Assembly (NCBI RefSeq): GCF_029193575.1
Contig: NZ_JARGCS010000056.1
Span: 434,001-498,000, forward strand
Reading direction: 5' to 3'
DNA length: 64,000 bases
Source: Pseudomonas entomophila
GTDB taxonomy: Bacteria > Pseudomonadota > Gammaproteobacteria > Pseudomonadales > Pseudomonadaceae
Within the stretch, counting starts at the first letter, position 1. Each line of letters begins with the position of its first letter. The position numbers were made by a program, and so were the translations under genes. This document shows positions 8,707-16,382 of the stretch, in pieces. The notes beneath the pieces were generated by a model, which was not told the DNA's origin, did no database searches, and was given only the letters and a program-made list of their open reading frames with translations.

Positions 8707-10137
8707 ATGACGTCGTCCCTTGCCGTGCCCCCTGTGCACTCCGACCTCGCCCTGGAGGGGACGTTCGCCGCCCAGCGCCAGGCCTTCGCCGCCAACCCCA
8801 TGCCGCCGGCCGCCCAGCGCCGGCAATGGCTGAAGCGCCTGCGCGAAGCCCTGCTGGACGGGCGCCAGGCGTTGATCGAGGCCATCGACGCCGACTTCGA
8901 CGGGCGCAGCGCCGACGAGACGCTGGTGGCCGAGCTGTTGCCCTCGGTGCAGGGCCTGCGCCACGCCGAACGCCACCTCGCGCGCTGGATGCGCCCGCAA
9001 CGGCGCGCGGTCGGCCTGGCCTTCCAGCCGGCCAGCGCCCGCGTGCTGTACCAGCCGCTGGGGGTGGTGGGGGTCATCGTGCCGTGGAACTACCCGCTGT
9101 TCCTGGCCATCGGCCCGCTGACCTGCGCGCTGGCCGCTGGCAACCGGGTGATGCTCAAGCTCAGCGAGGCCACCCCGGCCACCGGGCTGGCGCTCCAGGC
9201 GCTGCTCGAGCGGGTGTTTCCCGCCGACCTGGTCAGCGTGGTGCTCGGCGAGGTCGCGGTGGGCCAGGCCTTCGCCCGCCTGCCCTTCGATCACTTGTTG
9301 TTCACCGGTGCCACCAGCGTCGGCCGCCAGGTGATGCTGGCCGCCGCGCACAACCTGACCCCCGTGACCCTGGAGTTGGGCGGCAAGTCACCGGCCATCG
9401 TCTCGACCGACGTGCCGCTGGACGCCGCCGCCGAACGCATCGCCTTCGGCAAGACCCTCAACGCCGGCCAGACCTGCGTAGCCCCCGACTACGTCCTGGT
9501 GCCACGCGAGCGCCAGGGCGCCTTCGCCGACGCCTACCAGCGTGCCGTGCACCGCTTGTACCCACGCATCGCCGACAACCCCGACTACAGCGCGATCATC
9601 AACCCGCGCCAGTTGCAACGCCTGGAGCATCTGTTGGCCGACGCCCGCGGCAAAGGCGCCCAGGTCCTCGACCTCTATGCCGACGAACCCCGCCAGGGCC
9701 GCCGCCTGCCGCCCCACCTGCTGCTGGATGTGCACGACGACATGCAGGTGATGCAGGACGAGATCTTCGGCCCGCTGCTGCCGCTGGTGCCCTACGACGA
9801 CCTCGACGGCGCCCTGGCCTACATCAACCAACGCCCACGCCCGCTGGCGCTGTACTACTTCGGCTACGACCGCGCCGGGCAGGCGCGCGTGCTGCAGCAC
9901 ACCCACTCCGGCGGCGTGTGCCTGAACGACACCCTGCTGCACGTGGCCCAGGACAACCTGCCGTTCGGCGGCATCGGCCCGTCCGGCATGGGCCATTACC
10001 ACGGTCACGACGGCTTCCTGACCTTCAGCAAGGCCAAGGCGGTGCTGGCCAAGCAACGCCTGAACGCCGCACGGCTGATCTATCCGCCCTACGGCAAGGC
10101 CTTGCAGCGCCTGGTCCACAAGCTGTTCATCCGCTGA
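8707..10137 (+). CDS. calB: Coniferyl-aldehyde-dehydrogenase-type ALDH
   Basis: A 476-residue NAD(P)+-dependent aldehyde dehydrogenase. The general base is Glu223 (TLELGGKSP) and the nucleophile Cys257 (NAGQTCVAPD), 34 residues apart as usual for ALDHs. VIVPWNYP marks the cofactor fold. Length and the GVCLNDTLLHVAQDNLPFGGIGPSGMG region resemble coniferyl aldehyde dehydrogenases, which oxidise aromatic or long-chain aldehydes to acids. It heads a likely operon with the Tat-signal protein and GMC oxidoreductase downstream, which together could oxidise an alcohol to an aldehyde and then an acid. The symbol is by family resemblance; the true substrate is not shown. Confidence 0.8.
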   Translation: MTSSLAVPPVHSDLALEGTFAAQRQAFAANPMPPAAQRRQWLKRLREALLDGRQALIEAIDADFDGRSADETLVAELLPSVQGLRHAERHLARWMRPQRRAVGLAFQPASARVLYQPLGVVGVIVPWNYPLFLAIGPLTCALAAGNRVMLKLSEATPATGLALQALLERVFPADLVSVVLGEVAVGQAFARLPFDHLLFTGATSVGRQVMLAAAHNLTPVTLELGGKSPAIVSTDVPLDAAAERIAFGKTLNAGQTCVAPDYVLVPRERQGAFADAYQRAVHRLYPRIADNPDYSAIINPRQLQRLEHLLADARGKGAQVLDLYADEPRQGRRLPPHLLLDVHDDMQVMQDEIFGPLLPLVPYDDLDGALAYINQRPRPLALYYFGYDRAGQARVLQHTHSGGVCLNDTLLHVAQDNLPFGGIGPSGMGHYHGHDGFLTFSKAKAVLAKQRLNAARLIYPPYGKALQRLVHKLFIR

Positions 10138-10150
10138 ACGGGGGCCGGCC

Positions 10151-10636
10151 ATGCAGCGTCGCGAACTGTTGCGCTTGAGCCTGGGCGCCAGCGCCTTCCT
10201 GGCCACCGCGAGCCTGGTCGGCTGCTCGCCCCAGTCGCCCGCCCAGGGCTACCGCGCCCTGCGTGACGACGACCTGCCGCTGCTCAGCGTGCTGATCCCG
10301 GTGGTGCTGGCCGGCACCGCCGCCACCGCCGACCCGGTGCTGCATAGCCTGGACCGCAAGCTCGCAGCGCTGTCGCCGGAAATGCTCAAGCTCACTCGCC
10401 AGCTGTTCGACGTGCTCAGCCTGCCCTTCACCCGCGGGCCGCTGACCGGCGTCTGGGGCGGCTGGGCCAGCGCCAGCCCGGAACAGGTCGAGGCGTTCCT
10501 GCAACGCTGGCAGGGCAGCTCGCTGAACCTGCTGCGCATGGGCCATGCCTCATTGCTGCAACTGCTGCTGATGGCCTGGTACGAATGCCCACAGGCCTGG
10601 CCCGCGTGCGGCTACCCCGGCCCACCGAAGATCTGA
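10151..10636 (+). CDS. Tat-signal small subunit of a GMC dehydrogenase
   Basis: A 161-residue protein with a twin-arginine leader (RRELLRLSLG) and a possible lipobox ending at Cys (LVGC, about residue 24), so it is probably exported folded and perhaps lipidated. The body resembles the gluconate-2-dehydrogenase subunit 3 type that accompanies membrane GMC oxidoreductases: mostly helical, with no cofactor motif visible. It lies 13 bp after the aldehyde dehydrogenase and its 3' end is followed 26 bp later by the GMC gene. The likely role is as a chaperone, anchor or export partner for that flavoenzyme, since the GMC protein lacks its own signal. Confidence 0.75.
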   Translation: MQRRELLRLSLGASAFLATASLVGCSPQSPAQGYRALRDDDLPLLSVLIPVVLAGTAATADPVLHSLDRKLAALSPEMLKLTRQLFDVLSLPFTRGPLTGVWGGWASASPEQVEAFLQRWQGSSLNLLRMGHASLLQLLLMAWYECPQAWPACGYPGPPKI

Positions 10637-10662
10637 TCGCCAACCGACAAGAGCACCCTCGA

Positions 10663-12261
10663 ATGCCAGTACCGGACCCGTTTCGCCAAGGCCTCGAACG
10701 AGGCTGGATCACCCACGACGGCTCGCGCCTCGAACAGGACCTGACCCTGGCCGCAGACGTCGCGGTGATCGGCAGCGGCGCGGGCGGCGCCACCAGTGCG
10801 CGGCGGCTCAGCGAGGCAGGGCTCAAGGTGCTGCTGATCGAGGAAGGCCCACTGCGCACCAGCCGCGACTTCCACCTGCTGGAGGACGAAGCCTACGCCA
10901 GCCTCTACCAGGAAGGCCTGGGGCGCATGAGCAAGGACGGCGCGATCACCATTCTCCAGGGCCGCGCCGTAGGCGGTACCACCGTGGTGAACTGGACCTC
11001 GAGCTTCCGCACCCCCGAGCCGACCCTCGCCCACTGGGCCAAGGAGCATGCGGTGAAGGGGTTGGGCAGCGAGGCGCTGCGCCCCTGGTTCGAGCGTGTG
11101 GAGCAGGACCTGGGCATCAGCCCCTGGGCGCTGCCGCCAAACGCCAACAACGACGTGCTGCGCCGCGGCTGCGAGGCGCTCGGCTACCGCTGGGCGGTGA
11201 TCCCACGCAACGTGCGCGGCTGCTGGAACCTGGGCTATTGCGGCATGGGTTGCCCGGTCAACGCCAAGCAGTCGATGCTGGTGACCAGCATCCCGGCCGC
11301 CCTCGAACGTGGCGCCGAATTGCTCTACCTGGCTCGCGCCGAGCGCTTCGAGCACGCCGATGGGCGCATCGCCGCCCTGCACTGCCAAGCCCTGGACGCC
11401 GCAGGTGTAAACCCCAACGGGCGTCGTATCAGAGTGCAGGCCCGTCACTACGTGCTCGCCGGCGGCGGCATCAACAGCCCGGCGCTGCTGCTGCGCTCGG
11501 CGGCGCCCGACCCGCATCGCTGCCTTGGCAAACGCACCTTCCTGCACCTGGTGAACTTCAGCGCCGCGCGCTTCGCCGAGCGCATCGACCCGTACTACGG
11601 CGCCCCGCAATCCATCTACAGCGACCACTTCCAGTGGCAGGGCGGCGTCGACGGCGCGGTCGGCTACAAATTGGAGGTGCCGCCCCTGCATCCGGCCCTG
11701 GCCAGCACCCTGCTGGGCAGCCACGGCCAGGACAACGCCCGACGCATGGCCGAGCTGCCGCATACCCATGTGATGCTTGCACTGCTGCGCGACGGCTTTC
11801 ACCCCGAAAGCCCGGGCGGGCAAGTGGAGCTGCGCGGCGATGGCTCGCCGGTGCTCGACTACAGCGTCACCGACTACCTGCGCGATGGCCTGCGCCGCGC
11901 CTACCAGAGCATGGCGCAGGTGCAGTTCGCCGCGGGCGCCAGCCGGGTGATGCCGGTGCACGCCGACGCCCGCTACGTCGCCAGCCTGGCGCACGCCCAG
12001 GCGCTGATCGACGGCCTGCGCCTGGAACCCTTGCGCGCCCGCCTGGGCAGCGCCCATGTGATGGGCGGCTGCGCCCTGGGCGAAGACCCGCGCCAGGCGG
12101 TATGCGACAGCCTGGGGCGCCACCACCAGTTGGAAAACCTGTCGATTCACGATGGTTCGCTGTTTCCCACCAGCATCGGCGCCAACCCGCAATTGTCGGT
12201 GTACGCCATCACCGCGTGCCTCAGCGACGCCTTGGCCAGCCGCCTGGCGCACGGGGCATGA
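10663..12261 (+). CDS. GMC-family FAD-dependent oxidoreductase
   Basis: A 532-residue GMC flavoprotein. The ADP-binding motif is G37-S-G-A-G-G (VAVIGSGAGG). Further landmarks are GRAVGGTTVVNW, the YCGMGCPVNAK segment typical of bacterial GMC dehydrogenases with a small Tat subunit, and the C-terminal HVMGGCALG and GANPQLSVYAI blocks, which supply the active-site His/Asn environment. The start at 10663 follows the small subunit stop by 26 bp; an earlier in-frame ATG overlaps that gene and is less likely. It has no signal peptide, so export may be by hitch-hiking with the Tat partner. The substrate is probably an alcohol, passed on to the ALDH upstream. Confidence 0.85.
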   Translation: MPVPDPFRQGLERGWITHDGSRLEQDLTLAADVAVIGSGAGGATSARRLSEAGLKVLLIEEGPLRTSRDFHLLEDEAYASLYQEGLGRMSKDGAITILQGRAVGGTTVVNWTSSFRTPEPTLAHWAKEHAVKGLGSEALRPWFERVEQDLGISPWALPPNANNDVLRRGCEALGYRWAVIPRNVRGCWNLGYCGMGCPVNAKQSMLVTSIPAALERGAELLYLARAERFEHADGRIAALHCQALDAAGVNPNGRRIRVQARHYVLAGGGINSPALLLRSAAPDPHRCLGKRTFLHLVNFSAARFAERIDPYYGAPQSIYSDHFQWQGGVDGAVGYKLEVPPLHPALASTLLGSHGQDNARRMAELPHTHVMLALLRDGFHPESPGGQVELRGDGSPVLDYSVTDYLRDGLRRAYQSMAQVQFAAGASRVMPVHADARYVASLAHAQALIDGLRLEPLRARLGSAHVMGGCALGEDPRQAVCDSLGRHHQLENLSIHDGSLFPTSIGANPQLSVYAITACLSDALASRLAHGA

Positions 12262-12287
12262 CAACGAATATCCGCACTGTCTATAGT
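12258..12287 (+). promoter_or_regulatory. Candidate sigma-70 promoter for coaD
   Basis: ATGACA (12258-12263) and TATAGT (12282-12287) are separated by 18 bp and lie about 85 bp upstream of the coaD ATG. Both hexamers are close to consensus, which suggests coaD has its own promoter downstream of the GMC gene. Confidence 0.45.
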
Positions 12288-12372
12288 GCCATCATCCGGC
12301 CGCGTGACTTGGCCGGGCGCAGTCGCTGCGCTACCATCCGACTCCCCAACGCACTCCAGCCAGGATGACGCG

Positions 12373-12852
12373 ATGAACCGAGTGTTGTACCCGGGTACTT
12401 TCGACCCCATCACCAAAGGCCATGGCGACCTGGTCGAGCGCGCCTCGCGCCTGTTCGACCACGTGATCATCGCAGTGGCCGCCAGCCCCAAGAAGAACCC
12501 CCTGTTCCCGCTGGAACAACGGGTCGGGCTGGCCCGTGAGGTCACCAAGCACCTGCCCAATGTCGAAGTCATCGGCTTCTCCAGCCTGCTGGCGCATTTC
12601 GCCAAGGAACAGAACGCCAATGTGTTCCTGCGTGGCCTGCGCGCGGTATCGGACTTCGAGTACGAGTTCCAGCTGGCGAACATGAACCGTCAGTTGGCGC
12701 CGGACGTCGAGAGCCTGTTCCTGACGCCGTCGGAGCGTTATTCGTTCATTTCCTCGACCCTGGTGCGCGAGATCGCGGCGCTGGGCGGCGACATCAGCAA
12801 GTTCGTCCACCCGGCGGTGGCCGACGCCCTGACCGAACGCTTCCGCAAGTGA
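12373..12852 (+). CDS. coaD: Phosphopantetheine adenylyltransferase
   Basis: A 159-residue nucleotidyltransferase that converts 4'-phosphopantetheine and ATP to dephospho-CoA, the penultimate step of coenzyme A synthesis. The family signature is complete: YPGTFDPITKGH (the T/HxGH-type nucleotide motif), FLRGLRAVSDFEYE, and the C-terminal ISSTLVRE. Length is exactly that of CoaD. The start at 12373 is preceded by CAGGATGACGCG, with AGGA at good spacing. It is followed by a hairpin and the ferredoxin gene, the standard Pseudomonas order coaD-fdx-mutM. Confidence 0.97.
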   Translation: MNRVLYPGTFDPITKGHGDLVERASRLFDHVIIAVAASPKKNPLFPLEQRVGLAREVTKHLPNVEVIGFSSLLAHFAKEQNANVFLRGLRAVSDFEYEFQLANMNRQLAPDVESLFLTPSERYSFISSTLVREIAALGGDISKFVHPAVADALTERFRK

Positions 12853-12870
12853 TTGCCACCGCCTGACCGT

Positions 12871-12895
12871 CGCGCCCGCGTGCACTGCGGGCGCG
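12871..12895 (+). terminator. GC hairpin after coaD
   Basis: A 9-bp perfect stem (12871-12879 with 12887-12895, 7-nt loop) lies 18 bp after the coaD stop. No T tract follows, so it may only partly terminate transcription into the ferredoxin gene. Confidence 0.45.
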
Positions 12896-12900
12896 AATGC

Positions 12901-12914
12901 GGCACAATTGTGCC
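12901..12914. promoter_or_regulatory. 14-bp perfect palindrome upstream of ferredoxin gene
   Basis: GGCACAATTGTGCC is a perfect 14-bp palindrome, 48 bp upstream of the ferredoxin ATG and directly after the coaD hairpin. It could be an operator for a dimeric regulator; CACAAT within it could also serve as a -10 element. Confidence 0.35.
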
Positions 12915-12962
12915 CATCGCCTTTGAAACATGCCCGGGCCACAGGCCTCGGCCGGAGTACCC

Positions 12963-13214
12963 ATGTCCCTGATCATCACCGACGATTGCATCAACTGCGA
13001 CGTCTGCGAACCCGAGTGCCCGAACGCCGCCATTTCCCAGGGCGAAGAGATCTACGTGATCGACCCGAACCTGTGCACCCAATGCGTGGGCCATTACGAC
13101 GAGCCGCAATGCCAGCAGGTGTGCCCGGTCGACTGCATCCCGCTGGATGAAGCGCACCCGGAAACCCAGGACGAACTGATGGAAAAGTACCGGCGGATCA
13201 CCGGCAAGGCCTGA
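12963..13214 (+). CDS. fdx: 2[4Fe-4S] ferredoxin (YfhL type)
   Basis: An 83-residue ferredoxin of the YfhL/Allochromatium type. The first cluster motif is CINCDVCEPECP; the second is the variant CTQC followed by a longer loop (VGHYDEPQ) before CQQVCPVDC, with the C-terminal helical extension seen in this class. It transfers single electrons in the cytoplasm; partners are not known. The ATG at 12963 begins MSLIIT, the usual N-terminus, and has GGAG upstream. It converges on mutM across a REP element. Confidence 0.95.
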   Translation: MSLIITDDCINCDVCEPECPNAAISQGEEIYVIDPNLCTQCVGHYDEPQCQQVCPVDCIPLDEAHPETQDELMEKYRRITGKA

Positions 13215-13241
13215 GGCCAGGCGTTTTCGGGGCTTTCGCCG

Positions 13242-13271
13242 GCCTCATCGCGGGGCAAGCCCGCTCAGGGG
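13242..13271. repeat. REP element between fdx and mutM
   Basis: This copy contains the P. putida REP core CGCGGGGCAAGCCCGC flanked by a TCATCG-type arm. It occupies the 63-bp gap between convergent fdx and mutM, a typical REP location. Confidence 0.75.
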
Positions 13272-13277
13272 ATGGGG

Positions 13278-14090
13278 TCAGCGCTGGCAACGCGGGCAAT
13301 ACACGCTCGCCCGCTGCCCCAGCTTCACCTCGCGCAGGGTCGTGCCGCATACCTTGCACAATTCTCCGCCACGCCCATAGGCGAACAGCTCCTGCTGGAA
13401 ATACCCTGGCTGCCCGTCGCCGCCGATGAAGTCGCGCAACGTGGTGCCGCCGCGCTCGATCGCCGCCGCCAGCACCCGCTTGATCTCCCCCACCAGCTTC
13501 ACATAGCGCGCCCGCGACACGCTGCCCGCCTCGCGGCGTGGGTCGATGCCCGCGGCGAACAGCGCCTCGGTGGCGTAGATGTTGCCCACCCCCACCACCA
13601 CCGCGTTGTCCATGATGAACGGCTTGACCGCCATGGCCCGCCCGCGCGACAGCTGGAACAGGCGCTCGCCGTCGAACAGCTCGGTCAGCGGCTCCGGCCC
13701 CAGGCGCAGCAGCAGCTCGTGGTTCAGCGGGTCCTGGCTCCAGAGCATGGCGCCGAAACGCCGCGGGTCGGTGTAGCGCAGCATCAGCCCCGACTCCAGC
13801 TCGATGTCCACGTGCTCGTGCTTGGCCGCCGGCAACCCCAGCTCCACCAGGCGCAGGTTGCCGGACATGCCCAGGTGGCTGATCAGCGTGCCGACCTCGG
13901 CGTTGATCAGCAGGTACTTGGCGCGCCGCTCGACGGTGACGATGCGCTGCCCCGACAAACGCACGTCGAGGTCCTCGGGGATCGGCCAGCGCAGGCGCCG
14001 GTCACGCACCACCACGCGGCTGACGCGCTGGCCTTCGAGGTACGGCGCGATACCGCGTCGGGTGGTTTCGACTTCTGGCAATTCCGGCAT
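13278..14090 (-). CDS. mutM: Formamidopyrimidine-DNA glycosylase
   Basis: A 270-residue Fpg/MutM glycosylase/AP lyase that removes 8-oxoguanine and formamidopyrimidines. The protein begins MPELPEVETTRRG, where Pro after the initiator is the catalytic nucleophile and the next Glu is essential. RRAKYLL supplies the conserved Lys. The C-terminal zinc finger is intact (CKVCGTT...YCPRCQR). HLGMSGNLR marks the DNA-binding body. It lies 3 bp downstream of the HDOD gene on the same strand, so the two are likely co-transcribed. Confidence 0.97.
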   Translation of the reverse strand: MPELPEVETTRRGIAPYLEGQRVSRVVVRDRRLRWPIPEDLDVRLSGQRIVTVERRAKYLLINAEVGTLISHLGMSGNLRLVELGLPAAKHEHVDIELESGLMLRYTDPRRFGAMLWSQDPLNHELLLRLGPEPLTELFDGERLFQLSRGRAMAVKPFIMDNAVVVGVGNIYATEALFAAGIDPRREAGSVSRARYVKLVGEIKRVLAAAIERGGTTLRDFIGGDGQPGYFQQELFAYGRGGELCKVCGTTLREVKLGQRASVYCPRCQR

Positions 14091-14093
14091 GAA

Positions 14094-14966
14094 TCAGTGC
14101 CCGCCCATCTCACGGATGTTCTGCTTGAGGGTCTCGAAGTCGTACTCCGACAACCCGATGTAGTCCAGCACCAGCGGCCCGACCACCTCCCACTCGTGGT
14201 CCACGGCCTGGTTGCCCAGCACCCGGTACGAGGCACAGATGTGCTCGGCCATCTTCAGCACCGCCAGCAGGTTCTTCAGTTGGGTCTGGGTGTTGCGCGA
14301 GGACTCGTCGCGGAATACCGCCAGGGCGTTGTGGTGGTTGGCGATGGCCGCGCTCAGGTGCTCCGGCAGTCGCCAGGACTTGGCGGTGAAGTAGCCGACC
14401 ACCGAGTGGTTGGTGTTGAAGGCGCGGTTCTCGGTGTCGACCACGCGGACCTCGTCGCTGGCCGCGGCGTAGGCCTCCTCCAGCACCTCCATGTAGTTGG
14501 GGAAGCGCTTGAGCATCAGCGGCACGCCGCAGTCGTGGAACAGGCCCAGGGTGTAGGCTTCGTCCGCCGCTTGCAGGCCAGTGCGCTTGGCCAGGGTCAG
14601 GCAGGTCATGGCCACGTCCTGGGCGGTGTCCCAGAAACGGTTGAGGGTGACGATGGTTTCATCGGTCATCTCGCCCTTGATCGACTGGGCGTTGATCAGG
14701 TTGATGACCGAACGGCTGCCCAGCAGGTTCACCGCGCGCTGGATCGAGCCGATCTTGTTGGAAAGGCCAAAGTGCGGCGAGTTCACCAGCTTGAGCAGGG
14801 CGCCGGAGAGGCCGGGGTCTTGCGCGATCAGCTTGGCGATGGTTTCCAGATCAGGGTCGGGCATGTACTGCTCGAACTGCAGGTCGACCATGATCTGCGG
14901 CTGCGGCGGGATGGTGATGCCTTGCAAGGCTTGCTGGATCTGTTCGGCGGTAAGTTCCTGGGACAT
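14094..14966 (-). CDS. HDOD-domain protein
   Basis: A 290-residue protein dominated by an HDOD domain (about residues 20-215): LQFEQYMPDPDLETIAKLIAQDPGLSG, LLKLVNSPHFG, and LLGSRSVINL. HDOD proteins resemble HD phosphohydrolases without the full metal site and act in signalling or stress responses by unknown mechanisms. The start at 14966 (MSQELTAEQ) is preferred to an upstream in-frame start because it has a purine-rich site before it. It is probably transcribed with mutM. Confidence 0.88.
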   Translation of the reverse strand: MSQELTAEQIQQALQGITIPPQPQIMVDLQFEQYMPDPDLETIAKLIAQDPGLSGALLKLVNSPHFGLSNKIGSIQRAVNLLGSRSVINLINAQSIKGEMTDETIVTLNRFWDTAQDVAMTCLTLAKRTGLQAADEAYTLGLFHDCGVPLMLKRFPNYMEVLEEAYAAASDEVRVVDTENRAFNTNHSVVGYFTAKSWRLPEHLSAAIANHHNALAVFRDESSRNTQTQLKNLLAVLKMAEHICASYRVLGNQAVDHEWEVVGPLVLDYIGLSEYDFETLKQNIREMGGH

Positions 14967-15112
14967 GGGCACATACTCGGGAATGAAGGGGAATTCTAAC
15001 CCTGTACTCCGGCAGGGCACCAATCACTGGATCGTTCCCTGGGCGGTTTACTTTAGCCGCGATAGGGCCCGACACTTCATCCACCCCACCAGCGAACCCC
15101 GGTCCAACACGG

Positions 15113-15118
15113 TATACT
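15113..15118 (+). promoter_or_regulatory. Candidate -10 element for rlmI
   Basis: TATACT in the context GGTATACTCC lies 28 bp upstream of the rlmI ATG, a spacing and context common in Pseudomonas sigma-70 promoters. A good -35 hexamer is not evident. Confidence 0.4.
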
Positions 15119-15145
15119 CCCGCTCTTTTTTCCCGGAGCGACGTC

Positions 15146-16342
15146 ATGTCCCTGCCCAGCCTTCGCCTCAAAGCCAACGCCGACCGCCGCCTGCGCGCCG
15201 GCCACCTGTGGGTCTACAGCAACGAAGTCGATGTCGTCGCGACCCCGCTGCAGGGCCTGCAAGCCGGCCAGCAGGCGATTCTCGAAGCGGCCAACGGCAA
15301 GCCGCTGGGCATCGTCGCGCTGAGCCCGAACAACCTGATCTGCGCGCGCCTGCTGTCGCGCGACGTCAAACTGGCGCTGGACAAGTCGCTGCTGGTGCAC
15401 CGCCTGAACGTCGCCCTGTCGCTGCGCGAACGGCTGTTCGACAAGCCCTGCTACCGCCTGGTGTATGGCGACTCCGACCTGCTTCCTGGCCTGGTGGTCG
15501 ACCGCTTCTTCGACATCCTCGTGGTGCAGTTGGCCTCGGCCACCATGGAGGCGCACAAGGACGACGTCATCGCCGCCCTGGTGCAGGTGCTCAAGCCCAG
15601 CGGGATCCTGTTCAAGAACGACTCCGCCGCACGCGACGCCGAGGGCCTGCAGCGTTACGTCGAGACCGTCTACGGCGAGGTGCCGGACTGGGTCGCCCTG
15701 GAAGAGAACGGCGTCAAGTTCGAAGCCCCGGTGCGCGACGGCCAGAAGACCGGCTGGTTCTACGACCACCGCATGAACCGCGCGCGCCTGGCGCCCTACG
15801 TCAAGGGCAAGCGCGTGCTCGACCTGTTCAGCTACATCGGCGGCTGGGGTGTGCAGGCCGGCGCGTTCGGCGCCAGCGAAGTGTTCTGCGTCGACGCCTC
15901 GGGCTTCGCCCTGGACGGCGTCGAGCGCAACGCCGCGCTCAATGGCATCGGCGACAAGCTGACCTGCATCGAAGGCGACGTGTTCGAGGCCCTGCGCGAG
16001 CTCAAGGCCGCCGAGGAGCGCTTCGACGTGATCGTTGCCGACCCGCCCGCGTTCATCAAGCGCAAGAAAGACCTGAAGAACGGCGAGGCCGCCTACCGCC
16101 GCCTCAACGAGCAGGCCATGCGCATGCTGACCAAGGACGGCATCCTGGTCAGCGCCTCGTGCTCGATGCACCTGCCCGAGGACGACCTGCACAACATCCT
16201 GCTGACCAGCGCCCGTCACCTGGACCGCAACCTGCAACTGCTCGAACGCGGCGGCCAAGGCCCGGACCACCCGGTGCACCCGGCGATCGCCGAGACCCGC
16301 TACATCAAGAGCATCACCTGCCGCTTGCTGCCCAACAGCTGA
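15146..16342 (+). CDS. rlmI: 23S rRNA (cytosine1962-C5)-methyltransferase
   Basis: A 398-residue RlmI-type enzyme: an N-terminal PUA domain (residues about 1-75, LKANADRRLRAGHLWVYSNEV) and a C-terminal class I SAM domain. It methylates C1962 of 23S rRNA. Motif I is VLDLFSYIGGWG; motif IV DPPAFIKRKKDLKNG; the catalytic Cys lies in SASCSMHL. The EFTQS-type motif region YDHRMNR is also visible. Length is normal. The gene converges on mgtE with a large palindrome in the 40-bp gap. Confidence 0.94.
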   Translation: MSLPSLRLKANADRRLRAGHLWVYSNEVDVVATPLQGLQAGQQAILEAANGKPLGIVALSPNNLICARLLSRDVKLALDKSLLVHRLNVALSLRERLFDKPCYRLVYGDSDLLPGLVVDRFFDILVVQLASATMEAHKDDVIAALVQVLKPSGILFKNDSAARDAEGLQRYVETVYGEVPDWVALEENGVKFEAPVRDGQKTGWFYDHRMNRARLAPYVKGKRVLDLFSYIGGWGVQAGAFGASEVFCVDASGFALDGVERNAALNGIGDKLTCIEGDVFEALRELKAAEERFDVIVADPPAFIKRKKDLKNGEAAYRRLNEQAMRMLTKDGILVSASCSMHLPEDDLHNILLTSARHLDRNLQLLERGGQGPDHPVHPAIAETRYIKSITCRLLPNS

Positions 16343-16347
16343 TCGCT

Positions 16348-16375
16348 CCAGGGCTGCCGCGCGCGGCAGCCCTGG
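16348..16375. terminator. 28-bp perfect palindrome, bidirectional terminator
   Basis: The arms 16348-16361 and 16362-16375 are exact reverse complements with no unpaired centre. It occupies the gap between convergent rlmI and mgtE and can form the same hairpin in both transcripts. There is no T tract on either side. Confidence 0.55.
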
Positions 16376-16382
16376 CCCTCGA

